This document shows, in pieces, positions 1-5,726 of a stretch of 7,784 bases of DNA. The stretch comes from Dokdonella_A sp036518555 (lineage in GTDB: Bacteria > Pseudomonadota > Gammaproteobacteria > Xanthomonadales > Rhodanobacteraceae). The notes under the pieces are model-generated. The model searched no databases, had not been told where the DNA came from, and saw only the letters and a program-made list of their open reading frames with translations. Position numbers and translations under genes: made by a program. The stretch is from the NCBI RefSeq assembly GCF_036518555.1, contig NZ_DATDMY010000341.1, forward strand, positions 1-7,784. The letters are read 5' to 3'. Positions within the stretch are counted from its first letter, which is position 1. Every line of letters begins with the position of its first letter.

Positions 1-617
1 TCGATGCCGAGGATGTCCTTGACGTCGGCGATGCCCATCATGTCGCCGTTGGCGACGCGGTCGGGGTTGTACCGCGTGAGCAGCAGGTGTTGCTCGACGC
101 CGCTGCCGCCCTGTTCGGCGCGGCGCGTCTTGCTCGCGAGCAGGCCGAGGATGCGGTCGGAGTCGCGCACGCTCGACACTTCCGGATTGACGACGACGAT
201 CGCGCGGTCGGCGAAGTACATCGCGAGGCTCGCGCCCTTCTCGATGCCCGCAGGCGAATCGCAGATGACGTAGTCGAAACCGTCCTCGGCGAGCTCGTTG
301 AGCACGCGCTCGACGCCTTCCTTGCTCAACGCGTCCTTGTCTCGCGTCTGCGACGCGGCGAGCACGTACAGCGTCTCCACGCGCTTGTCCTTGATCAGGG
401 CCTGCTTGAGCGTGCACTCGCCCTGGATCACGTTCACGAAGTCGTACACGACGCGCCGTTCGCACCCCATGATGAGGTCGAGGTTGCGCAGGCCGACGTC
501 GAAATCGATGACCGCGACCTTCTTGCCGCGCCGGGCCAGGCCGACCGCGAGCGATGCGCTCGTCGTGGTCTTGCCGACGCCGCCCTTGCCGGACGTGACG
601 ACGATGATTTCAGTCAA
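1..617 (-). CDS. minD: Septum site-determining ATPase MinD (partial, C-terminus outside window)
   Basis: MinD is the membrane-cycling ParA/MinD-type ATPase that recruits MinC to the membrane so that division at the cell poles is blocked; MinE, normally encoded next, drives its oscillation. Read from the TTG at 617 the protein opens with the deviant Walker A motif KGGVGKTT (residues 11-18, with both signature lysines K11 and K16). It continues with VIDFDVGLRNLDLIMG (D40 in switch I) and VICDSPAGIE (D120, Walker B region), all diagnostic of MinD rather than plasmid ParA. About 205 residues are present of the roughly 270 usual, so the C-terminal amphipathic membrane-targeting helix lies beyond the left edge. 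The TTG start is chosen because AGGAGA sits 7 bases upstream and the MinD N-terminus (TEIIVVTSGKGG) begins right after it; no in-frame ATG or GTG is nearby. It follows minC in the same direction after a 93-base gap. Identity is very secure. Confidence 0.97.
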   Translation of the reverse strand, partial: MTEIIVVTSGKGGVGKTTTSASLAVGLARRGKKVAVIDFDVGLRNLDLIMGCERRVVYDFVNVIQGECTLKQALIKDKRVETLYVLAASQTRDKDALSKEGVERVLNELAEDGFDYVICDSPAGIEKGASLAMYFADRAIVVVNPEVSSVRDSDRILGLLASKTRRAEQGGSGVEQHLLLTRYNPDRVANGDMMGIADVKDILGI

Positions 618-624
618 GGGTGTA

Positions 625-630
625 TCTCCT
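625..630 (-). promoter_or_regulatory. Ribosome binding site of minD
   Basis: AGGAGA on the minus strand with a 7-base spacer to the TTG at 617-615. It decides the start of minD, since the codon is unusual and there is no alternative start in frame close by. Confidence 0.8.
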
Positions 631-649
631 GTGGAGCGGGAATGGTCAG

Positions 650-709
650 TCGGGAATCGGGAATCGAAAGCGGCGCGGCTCGGGTGCTCCAGCGATTCCC
701 CATTCCCGA
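650..709 (-). repeat. Imperfect 17-bp inverted repeat (GGGAATCGGGAATCG type) between minC and minD
   Basis: The plus strand carries TCGGGAATCGGGAATCG at 650-666 and CGATTCCCCATTCCCGA at 693-709. The arms pair at 16 of 17 positions across a 26-base spacer, and a partial further copy, GGGAATGG, lies at 638-645. In the minC-minD transcript this would fold as a strong hairpin starting two bases after the minC stop codon and ending 19 bases before the minD ribosome binding site. There is no U-tract, so it does not look like an intrinsic terminator. The GGGAATCG unit resembles a dispersed intergenic repeat that I recall from Xanthomonadaceae genomes. It could stabilise the upstream message or attenuate, and so set the MinC:MinD ratio; this role is inference. 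Confidence 0.75.
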
Positions 710-710
710 T

Positions 711-1514
711 TCACAGCTTCTTCAACATCAACTTGTCGCCTTCCAGCCAGCACTGCACGCGTTGCCCGCGCAGGTCCTTCGGAATGTCCTCGAACACCCG
801 ATACTGCCCCGCGATCGAGACGAGTTCGGCGTGGAATTCCTGGCAGTAGATGCGCGCGCTCTCGTCGCCCTGGGCGCCCGCGAGCGCACGACCGCGCAGC
901 GCGCCGTAGACGTGGATCGAGCCGTCCGCGATGACCTCGGCGCCGTTGCCGACGAGCGCGGTCAGGATGAGATCGCGCCCGCGCGCATAAACCTGCTGCC
1001 CGGAGCGCACCGGCTTGTCGTGCAACAGGCCGCTCGAGCCCGCGCCCGCATTCGCAGGTGCGACCGGCGCGGTCGCGCGCGATGCGGCGGGCGGTTCGCG
1101 CGAAGGCGGCGGCGGCGTCGCGCGCGAGGACGCCTCGGCCGGCTCGTCGTGCGCGCGCTCGTACGACGCGCGGAACTTCGCGATCACGGGAATGCCGAGC
1201 GCCTGGGCGATGCGTTCGTTCTCGCCCGTTCCGTACGACAGCCCTACCGGCAACATGCCGGACGCGCGGATCCGTTCGAGCAGGTCGCGCACGACGTCCA
1301 CGTCCGGCAGGGTCGGCAGATGGCTGAGGTCGAGCACGACCGGTGCGCGCAGGAACAGCCGTTCCGCGTTGTCGACCTTGCCGCGCAGCTCGGCCGCGAG
1401 CGCATCGGGATCGAGGCGCTTGAGCTTCAGGTTGGCGATGCCGACCTGGCCGAACTTGATCTCGGCGACGGGCTCGAGGCTGGCGAGTTCCGCCGCGGTC
1501 ATCGCCACGTTCAT
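711..1514 (-). CDS. minC: Septum site-determining protein MinC (FtsZ assembly inhibitor)
   Basis: MinC inhibits FtsZ polymerisation away from mid-cell and is delivered to the membrane by MinD. The 267-residue product has the two MinC domains: an N-terminal FtsZ-inhibiting domain (about 16-120, with the VVLDLSHLP segment) and a C-terminal beta-helix domain (about 163-267) carrying the hallmark VRSGQQVYA (169-177) and GSIHVYGALRGRALAGAQGD (198-217), which form the MinD/FtsZ-binding surface. Between them is a proline/alanine/serine-rich linker of about 40 residues, which makes the protein longer than the 231-residue E. coli MinC. The ATG at 1514 is preferred because it overlaps the stop of the upstream acetyltransferase gene as ATGA, which suggests translational coupling; only a weak GGCGGC lies upstream. 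A second ATG four codons in (1502) is possible. Its stop is two bases before the hairpin repeat that separates it from minD. Confidence 0.96.
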   Translation of the reverse strand: MNVAMTAAELASLEPVAEIKFGQVGIANLKLKRLDPDALAAELRGKVDNAERLFLRAPVVLDLSHLPTLPDVDVVRDLLERIRASGMLPVGLSYGTGENERIAQALGIPVIAKFRASYERAHDEPAEASSRATPPPPSREPPAASRATAPVAPANAGAGSSGLLHDKPVRSGQQVYARGRDLILTALVGNGAEVIADGSIHVYGALRGRALAGAQGDESARIYCQEFHAELVSIAGQYRVFEDIPKDLRGQRVQCWLEGDKLMLKKL

Positions 1515-2128
1515 GCGCCGCCGGCAGCGCGCGCGCCGCGCACCGGGACGTTCGCACGCTCGCGCTCGCCGAGCCAGGGCAGCTCGGGCAGCCGCCCGGT
1601 CGGCCCTTCCAGGTAGGTGTCGCGCACGAACGGGTAGCTGCACAGCGTCTTCGCGAGCAGGGCGACGCGGCGGCCGTTGCTCGGCATCGTCTGCTGGCCG
1701 ACCTCGAGGAAACCCGAGGTGCCGTGGAACAGCAGCGAAACGTCGTCGCGGGGTTCTAGGAAGACCTCGCACGCAAGCTGGGGAACGTGCGTTTCCGCGT
1801 AGCTCGTCACGTCGGCATAGAACACGCGGCCGAGCCCGAGGCCACGGTACGGCCGCGCGACGACGATGCGGTCGATGTAGACGAATTCCGGGTAGTGCGC
1901 ACGGAACCAGTGGAAATTCGGGCTGTCGTAGCGCGCGTCCTCGCGCAGGGCGATGAGGAAGCCGGCGACGTGCCCGTCGACCTCCGCGACGCGGAAGTAG
2001 CTCGCTTCGTCATAGAGCCTGCGCAGGCCGGCGACGTCCAGCGGCAGGATCGTGGAGCCGGCGGCGTTGTTGAGTGCGAGCACCGAGTCCAGATCGTGCG
2101 GTTGCACGTCGCGGATGCTTAGGGCCAT
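1511..2128 (-). CDS. GNAT-family N-acetyltransferase
   Basis: A predicted acetyl-CoA-dependent N-acetyltransferase of 205 residues; the substrate is unknown. The GNAT core is visible: a beta-strand IDRIVVARPY (85-94) leading into the acetyl-CoA pyrophosphate-binding motif RGLGLG (95-100, the R/QxxGxG/A pattern), then a helix, then CEVFLEP (120-126) and LLFHGTSGFLEVG (132-144), typical of GNAT motif B. The opening IRDVQPHDLDSVLALNN and the YFRVAEVDGHVAGFLIAL, YDSPNFHWF and FVYIDRIVV stretches resemble, from memory, the COG3818 group of predicted acetyltransferases. The tail after about residue 160 (SYPFVRDTYLEGPTGRLPELPWLGERE) extends beyond the usual fold. The start at 2128 has GGAG six bases upstream; an in-frame ATG at 2215 would add 29 residues of non-family sequence and lies at the putative -35 box, so it is rejected. 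It overlaps minC by four bases and is probably the first gene of a GNAT-minC-minD transcript. Confidence 0.9.
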   Translation of the reverse strand: MALSIRDVQPHDLDSVLALNNAAGSTILPLDVAGLRRLYDEASYFRVAEVDGHVAGFLIALREDARYDSPNFHWFRAHYPEFVYIDRIVVARPYRGLGLGRVFYADVTSYAETHVPQLACEVFLEPRDDVSLLFHGTSGFLEVGQQTMPSNGRRVALLAKTLCSYPFVRDTYLEGPTGRLPELPWLGERERANVPVRGARAAGGA

Positions 2129-2186
2129 TGCTTGCTCCGTGGGATGGCGTGGGGCGTGCGGCTGCCGGCCGCGGCCACCGACGCGG

Positions 2187-2215
2187 ATTATCGCATGGGC
2201 CCGCGGTGCGGTCAT
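2187..2215 (-). promoter_or_regulatory. Putative sigma70-type promoter for the GNAT-minC-minD operon
   Basis: On the minus strand ATGACC (2215-2210) and GATAAT (2192-2187) are separated by exactly 17 bases. They match the consensus at 4 of 6 and 5 of 6 positions. Transcription would start near 2180, giving a leader of about 50 bases that contains the GGAG ribosome binding site before 2128. It lies in the 233-base divergent gap between the GNAT and kinase genes. Confidence 0.45.
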
Positions 2216-2234
2216 GGCGCGTTGCGGGCGATCG

Positions 2235-2251
2235 CGTTACGGAAACGTTAG
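2235..2251. repeat. Short direct repeat CGTTA(C/G) in the divergent promoter gap
   Basis: CGTTAC (2235-2240) and CGTTAG (2246-2251) recur with an 11-base period, about one helical turn, and the segment also contains CGTT-N5-AACG and the palindrome AACGTT. It sits just upstream of the predicted -35 of the acetyltransferase promoter and about 100 bases before the kinase gene. A regulator-binding site is possible, for example for the adjacent response regulator, but nothing in the sequence proves this. Confidence 0.2.
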
Positions 2252-2349
2252 CGGCACTGTTGGCCACGTCGGCGGGGCGCACGCGCAGCGGCGGCGGCCG
2301 ACCTGCCGACAATGACTTTCCGGGGAGGTCGGCCACCGGCCAGCCGGCT

Positions 2350-2355
2350 TATGAT
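2350..2355 (+). promoter_or_regulatory. Putative -10 element for a leaderless histidine kinase mRNA
   Basis: TATGAT (5 of 6 matches to TATAAT) is followed by six bases and then the ATG at 2362, so transcription would begin at or within a base or two of the start codon. No Shine-Dalgarno sequence is visible before this ATG, which fits a leaderless message. No recognisable -35 box lies 16-18 bases upstream, so the site may need an activator or be coincidental. Confidence 0.4.
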
Positions 2356-2361
2356 GCGGGC

Positions 2362-3549
2362 ATGCCCTGGCCGCAGTTCAACCACATCCAGCTGCTCCGT
2401 TACGCGGGCCTGTTTCAGTACGCGAGCGTCGGCACGCCGTTCCTGCGCTACCAGACCGTGGTCGAGGACCTCGCCCAGAAGCAGCTGCCGGGCAGCTACG
2501 TCCACCTCTGGCTCGCCTGCTACGTCGTCTTCGGCGTCGTCTACTGGTACCTCACGCGCGACCTCGGCGATCGCCGCCGCACGCCGTTCCGCCGCGCGCT
2601 GCAGATCGCGCTGCTGGTCGTGCTCAACGGCATGGCGGTCGCGATCGGCTGGTTCAGCCAGAGTGGCATCTCCGCGCTGCTGCTCGCCGTGGTCGCGGTG
2701 GTGCTGCCGTGGCTTCTGCCGTTGCGCATCGGCATCGCCTGGATGGTGCTGCAGAACTTCTCGCTCGTGCCGGTGTTCGCGAGCATCCGCGAGCCGGCCT
2801 TCAGCCTCAGCGACGCGTTCCTGCAGTCGAGCCTGTACTCGGGCTTCATCGTGCTCGCGTTCGTGACCGCGCTCGTGACCAAGCAGCAGGTCGAAGCGCG
2901 CGAGGAGCAGCGGCGCCTCAATTCGGAGCTGCGCGCGACGCGCACGCTGCTCGCCGAATCGAGCCGGCTCGCCGAGCGCATGCGCATCTCGCGCGAGCTG
3001 CACGATCTCGTCGGCCACCACCTGACCGCGCTCAGCCTCAACCTCGAGGTCGCGAGCCATCTCGTGCAGGGGCAGGCGCAGGAGCACGTGCGCCAGGCCC
3101 AGTCGGTCGCGAAGCTGCTGCTCAGCGACGTGCGCGAGGTGGTGAGTCAGCTGCGCGAGGGCGACAGCATCGACCTCACGCAGGCGCTGCGCAACCTCAC
3201 CGAAGGCGTGCCCGGCCTCGCGATCCACCTGGAATTGCCGCCGCGCTTCAGCGTCGACGATCCCAAGCGCGCGCAGGTGCTGCTGCGCTGCGCGCAGGAG
3301 ATCATCACCAACACCGTGCGCCATGCCGGCGCCCGCAACCTGTGGCTCACGTTCGAACGCAGCGCCGATCGCCAGATGGCGATCCATGCGCGCGACGACG
3401 GCCAGGGCGCGAGCGAGCTGCGCCAGGGCAACGGCCTCACCGGCATGCGCGAGCGCCTCGCGCAGTTCGGCGGCCGCGTCGACATCGTCACCGGCAGGGG
3501 TCAGGGCTTCGCGCTCGACGCCCTGCTGCCATTGGAGGGAACCTCGTGA
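2362..3549 (+). CDS. Membrane-bound sensor histidine kinase, HisKA_3 (NarL-system/DesK-like) type
   Basis: The 395-residue protein autophosphorylates on a histidine and passes the phosphate to its partner regulator. The N-terminal half holds about five hydrophobic segments (near 46-65, 79-98, 102-120, 123-140 and 156-173) with very short connections and no periplasmic sensor domain, so the signal is probably sensed in or at the membrane, as in DesK-like kinases. A charged coiled-coil-like stretch (about 174-208) leads to the HisKA_3 dimerisation/phosphoacceptor box MRISRELHDLVGHHLTALSLNLE, with H214 in RELHDLVGHH. The HATPase_c domain follows: N box QEIITNTVRHA (312-322, N317), G1 box DDGQG (345-349) and G2 GNGLTGMRERL (356-366). 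The ATG at 2362 follows a TATGAT box and lacks a ribosome binding site; the reading frame stays open further upstream only because of the high GC content. Its stop overlaps the start of the regulator gene, so the two form one operon. The stimulus is not identifiable. Confidence 0.93.
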   Translation: MPWPQFNHIQLLRYAGLFQYASVGTPFLRYQTVVEDLAQKQLPGSYVHLWLACYVVFGVVYWYLTRDLGDRRRTPFRRALQIALLVVLNGMAVAIGWFSQSGISALLLAVVAVVLPWLLPLRIGIAWMVLQNFSLVPVFASIREPAFSLSDAFLQSSLYSGFIVLAFVTALVTKQQVEAREEQRRLNSELRATRTLLAESSRLAERMRISRELHDLVGHHLTALSLNLEVASHLVQGQAQEHVRQAQSVAKLLLSDVREVVSQLREGDSIDLTQALRNLTEGVPGLAIHLELPPRFSVDDPKRAQVLLRCAQEIITNTVRHAGARNLWLTFERSADRQMAIHARDDGQGASELRQGNGLTGMRERLAQFGGRVDIVTGRGQGFALDALLPLEGTS

Positions 3550-4187
3550 TCCAAGTCTGCCTGGTCGACGACCAGACCCTGGTGCGCCAGGGCATCCGCT
3601 CGCTGCTCGAACTGTCCGATTCGATCCGCGTGATCGCCGAGGCCGGCGACGGCACGCAGGCGGTCGAGACGATTCCGCGCGTGAAACCGGACGTGGTGCT
3701 GCTCGACATGCGCATGCCGGGCATGTCCGGCCTCGACGTGCTCAATGCGCTCGCGGCGAAGGACCAGCTGCCGCCGACGATCATCCTGACGACGTTCGAC
3801 GACGACCAGCTCGTACTCGCGGGGCTCAAGGCGGGTGCGCGCGGGTACCTGCTCAAGGACGTCTCGCTCGACCAGCTCGTCGACGCGGTCAAGACCGTCG
3901 CCGAAGGCGGTTCGCTGGTCGCGCCGATGGTCACGCAGCGCCTGCTGAGCGGCCTCGAGCGCATGCACAACGAGTTCACGAGCCTCGATCGGCCCGACCC
4001 GCTGACCGAGCGCGAGACCGAAATCCTGCGCCTCATGGCCGGCGGCTACAGCAACAAGGAAATCGCCAATTCACTCGGCGTCGCCGAGGGAACCGTGAAG
4101 AATCATGTCTCGAACATCCTTTCCAAGCTCGGCGTGCGCGATCGCACCCGCGCGGTCCTGAAGGCGTTCGAGCTCGGCATCGTCTGA
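3546..4187 (+). CDS. NarL/FixJ (LuxR)-family response regulator
   Basis: A DNA-binding transcription regulator of 213 residues, partner of the kinase just upstream. The receiver domain (about 1-118) has the acidic pair D8 and D9, the phosphoacceptor D54 in VVLLDMRMPG, the switch threonine T82 in IILTTF, and K104 in YLLKD. A short linker leads to a LuxR-type helix-turn-helix (about 150-213) with LTERETEILRLMAGGYSNKEIA and the recognition-helix region VAEGTVKNHVSNILSKLGVRDRTRAV. All key residues are present, so it should be functional. The GTG start overlaps the kinase stop as GTGA, and GGAGGG inside the end of the kinase gene lies six bases upstream; translational coupling is likely. Its target genes are not evident. 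The divergent gap at 2129-2361 (autoregulation) and the gene downstream at 4494 are the natural candidates, by inference. Confidence 0.96.
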   Translation: MIQVCLVDDQTLVRQGIRSLLELSDSIRVIAEAGDGTQAVETIPRVKPDVVLLDMRMPGMSGLDVLNALAAKDQLPPTIILTTFDDDQLVLAGLKAGARGYLLKDVSLDQLVDAVKTVAEGGSLVAPMVTQRLLSGLERMHNEFTSLDRPDPLTERETEILRLMAGGYSNKEIANSLGVAEGTVKNHVSNILSKLGVRDRTRAVLKAFELGIV

Positions 4188-4234
4188 GCCGTTGCCGCCC
4201 GCCCCTGCGGCGGTGTTGCGCCGATTGCGCACTT

Positions 4235-4265
4235 GGCGCCGTCCGGTGGGCCGCCTGACGGCGCC
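4235..4265 (+). repeat. Hairpin after the two-component operon (9-bp perfect stem)
   Basis: GGCGCCGTC (4235-4243) and GACGGCGCC (4257-4265) are perfect inverted arms around a 13-base spacer, and the stem can continue inside with three more pairs after one mismatch. It starts 48 bases after the response-regulator stop. No U-tract follows, so it is either a poor intrinsic terminator or a 3' stabilising structure for the kinase/regulator message. Confidence 0.5.
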
Positions 4266-4381
4266 GGCGGCGCCGCGAGCGCGTCCGCGCGCGGTTTCCA
4301 CGCCGCGCCGTGTCGCGGCATCGTTCGCTGCGGATGGGGTCGTAGCACATGCGCCCCCGACTCCAGTACCATCCGTCCCTT

Positions 4382-4399
4382 GTCCCGCCGGCGCGGGAC
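4382..4399 (+). repeat. Perfect 7-bp inverted repeat with CGGC loop
   Basis: GTCCCGC and GCGGGAC flank a four-base CGGC. It would form a compact stem-loop if transcribed as part of a leader for the gene at 4494. No U-tract follows. Confidence 0.4.
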
Positions 4400-4428
4400 C
4401 GTGCACGCAGGGCACAAGGGGATGGCGA

Positions 4429-4442
4429 GGCCGGATCCGGCC
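4429..4442. repeat. Perfect 14-bp palindrome GGCCGGATCCGGCC
   Basis: An uninterrupted palindrome about 50 bases before the SRPBCC start codon. It could be a protein-binding site, but in a sequence this GC-rich a chance palindrome made mostly of G and C is plausible. Confidence 0.3.
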
Positions 4443-4461
4443 GGGCGCCGCTTGCCGCGTG

Positions 4462-4474
4462 CAGCCAATGGCTG
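4462..4474. repeat. CAGCCA-A-TGGCTG dyad just before the SRPBCC ribosome binding site
   Basis: A perfect 6-1-6 dyad that ends six bases before the GGAG at 4481. Its position would let a bound protein or a small RNA hairpin influence expression of the gene at 4494. It is less GC-biased than the neighbouring dyads, which makes it the best operator candidate in this gap. Confidence 0.35.
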
Positions 4475-4493
4475 GGTTCTGGAGATACCTCGG

Positions 4494-5651
4494 ATGATTC
4501 GTATTTTCGAAGTGCTGATCGCTCTCTTGATCGTGTTCCTGCTCGCCGTCGTGGTCGGCGTGCTGCTGCCGGACCACGGCCATATCGAGCGTACCGTCGA
4601 GGTGCCGAGCCCGGTGCGGCAGGTCTACGACTCGGTCAATTCGTTCCGTCGCTTCCCGCAGTGGAACGGCATGCGCGCGTTCGATCCGAATCTCAAGATG
4701 ACGATCTCCGGCCCGGAAGCCGGCGTCGGCGCAAAGGCGAGCTGGACGAGCACGTCGCCGAAGGTGCGTGACGGCTCGCTCACGATCACCAAGTCCGAGC
4801 AGGACAGCAGCGTCGAGATGGCGCTCGAGAACGACTGGATCGGTACCAACCGCACCTACAGGATCACGCTGCAGCCGACCGCGAACGGCAAGACCGTGAA
4901 GGTCACCGAGTCCTACGACGTCGACTACGGCTGGAACCTGCTGCATCGCTTCGGCGGCCTGTACATCAATGGCGAGCCGTCGGCGATCGTGCAGGGCAAC
5001 CTCGCGAGCCTCTCGGCGATGCTCGCAGGCTTCCCGAACACCGACTACAAGGACCAGAAGATCGACGTCGTCAACGTCGAGGCGAAGCCGGTGTTCCTCG
5101 TCAACACGAAGGCGAAGCGCTCGCTCGAGGAAGTGGCCGACGCGACGAGCACGGCGATGACCGAGATCGAAGCGGCGCTCAAGAAGGCCGGGCTCACCGC
5201 CGCCGGCCCGCGCATGACGATCACGACCGAGTGGGGCGAGGAGGACTACACGTTCAGTGTCGCCGTGCCGGTCAGCGTGCCGTCGTTCACGATGAACGGA
5301 CAGACCTACACGATCGAGACGCCGGTGCCGAACCAGAGCGACGAAGGCGTCGACGAGAGCGGCCAGCCGAAGACCTACGCGCCGGGCGAGAAGGACAACA
5401 AGGGCTATCTCGTCGTCGACGGCAACGTGCGCGCGGCGTTGTGGTACCAGGGCACGGCGCTCTACACCGAATACACGGGCAGCGCGGCCCAGTTGCCGCT
5501 GATCCGCCTCAACCAGAAGGCATATGCGGAGACGCACGGCTATCGGTACAGCGAGGGCGGTGTCGGTCGCTTCTGGGACGAGTACATGTCCACGCCCGAT
5601 ACGCCGGTCGACCAGGAGGTCTATCGCGTGTACCTGCCGATCACGCGCTGA
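4494..5651 (+). CDS. Membrane-anchored SRPBCC-domain protein with C-terminal GyrI-like ligand-binding domain
   Basis: A 385-residue protein of unknown function. An N-terminal hydrophobic helix (about 5-26, rich in L, I and V) lacks an obvious cleavage site and probably anchors it in the inner membrane. Residues about 30-180 look like an SRPBCC/polyketide-cyclase-like domain: HIERTVEVPSPVRQVYDSVNSFRRFPQWNGM at the start is the classic opening strand-helix of that fold, and WNLLHRFGGLYI leads into the long C-terminal helix. Residues about 190-385 resemble a GyrI-like/effector-binding domain: SLEEVADATSTAMTEIEAALKKAG, then strands, and a second half beginning GNVRAALWYQG and ending VYRVYLPITR. 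Between them is an acidic, polar stretch (about 275-305). Both folds hold small hydrophobic ligands in known families; the ligand here cannot be told. The ATG at 4494 has GGAG nine bases upstream and gives exactly the membrane anchor. A strong terminator follows, so it is probably a single-gene unit. Family assignment is from recognised motifs, not a search. Confidence 0.85.
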   Translation: MIRIFEVLIALLIVFLLAVVVGVLLPDHGHIERTVEVPSPVRQVYDSVNSFRRFPQWNGMRAFDPNLKMTISGPEAGVGAKASWTSTSPKVRDGSLTITKSEQDSSVEMALENDWIGTNRTYRITLQPTANGKTVKVTESYDVDYGWNLLHRFGGLYINGEPSAIVQGNLASLSAMLAGFPNTDYKDQKIDVVNVEAKPVFLVNTKAKRSLEEVADATSTAMTEIEAALKKAGLTAAGPRMTITTEWGEEDYTFSVAVPVSVPSFTMNGQTYTIETPVPNQSDEGVDESGQPKTYAPGEKDNKGYLVVDGNVRAALWYQGTALYTEYTGSAAQLPLIRLNQKAYAETHGYRYSEGGVGRFWDEYMSTPDTPVDQEVYRVYLPITR

Positions 5652-5673
5652 ACGCGTCGCTTCGACGGGATCG

Positions 5674-5704
5674 AAAAGGGCGGCTTCGGCCGCCCTTTTT
5701 CTTT
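5674..5704 (+). terminator. Rho-independent terminator with UUCG tetraloop, usable on both strands
   Basis: AAAAGGGCGGC (5674-5684) pairs with GCCGCCCTTTT (5689-5699) around TTCG, an 11-bp stem with an especially stable tetraloop, followed by the T-rich TTTTTCTTT. It ends the gene that stops at 5651. On the minus strand the same stem is followed by TTTT, so it can also end transcription coming from greB. Confidence 0.95.
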
Positions 5705-5726
5705 GGTCTTCGTCGATTCGCGGCGT

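Larger units (their letters stand above)
4188..4493. other. 306-base gap without a gene, rich in perfect inverted repeats
   Basis: This stretch between the response regulator and the SRPBCC gene holds no convincing reading frame; frames that stay open on either strand have no family resemblance or ribosome binding site. It contains four perfect dyads, listed separately: 4235-4265, 4382-4399, 4429-4442 and 4462-4474. A weak -10-like TACCAT lies at 4367-4372 without a good -35. The part from about 4380 could be a structured leader of the downstream gene, whose GGAG ribosome binding site is at 4481-4484. Confidence 0.5.

Noticed and set aside
1..617. ParA-type plasmid partition protein instead of MinD
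   Set aside because: The motifs VGLRNLDLIMG and VICDSPAGIEKGA and the adjacent minC identify MinD.
87..1616. Long open frame (509 codons) on the plus strand
   Set aside because: It lies antisense to minD, minC and the GNAT gene, has the arginine/alanine-rich composition typical of shadow frames in high-GC DNA, and shows no family motif.
2129..2215. Longer start for the GNAT gene at the ATG at 2215
   Set aside because: It would add 29 residues with no GNAT character and place the start on the putative -35 box; the ATG at 2128 has GGAG correctly spaced.
2248..3387. 379-codon open frame on the minus strand opposite the histidine kinase
   Set aside because: The sequence is biased to R, A, H, E and D without any domain; the plus-strand frame has all kinase boxes. 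It is a GC-driven shadow.
2709..3545. In-frame upstream extension of the response regulator into the kinase gene
   Set aside because: The extension is an alternative-frame reading of the kinase with no family resemblance. The receiver domain starts at the GTG at 3546, which has a strong ribosome binding site.
4071..5537. 488-codon open frame on the minus strand opposite the SRPBCC gene and the structured gap
   Set aside because: Low-complexity R/A/V/D-rich translation with no motif and no ribosome binding site; the opposite strand encodes recognisable domains.
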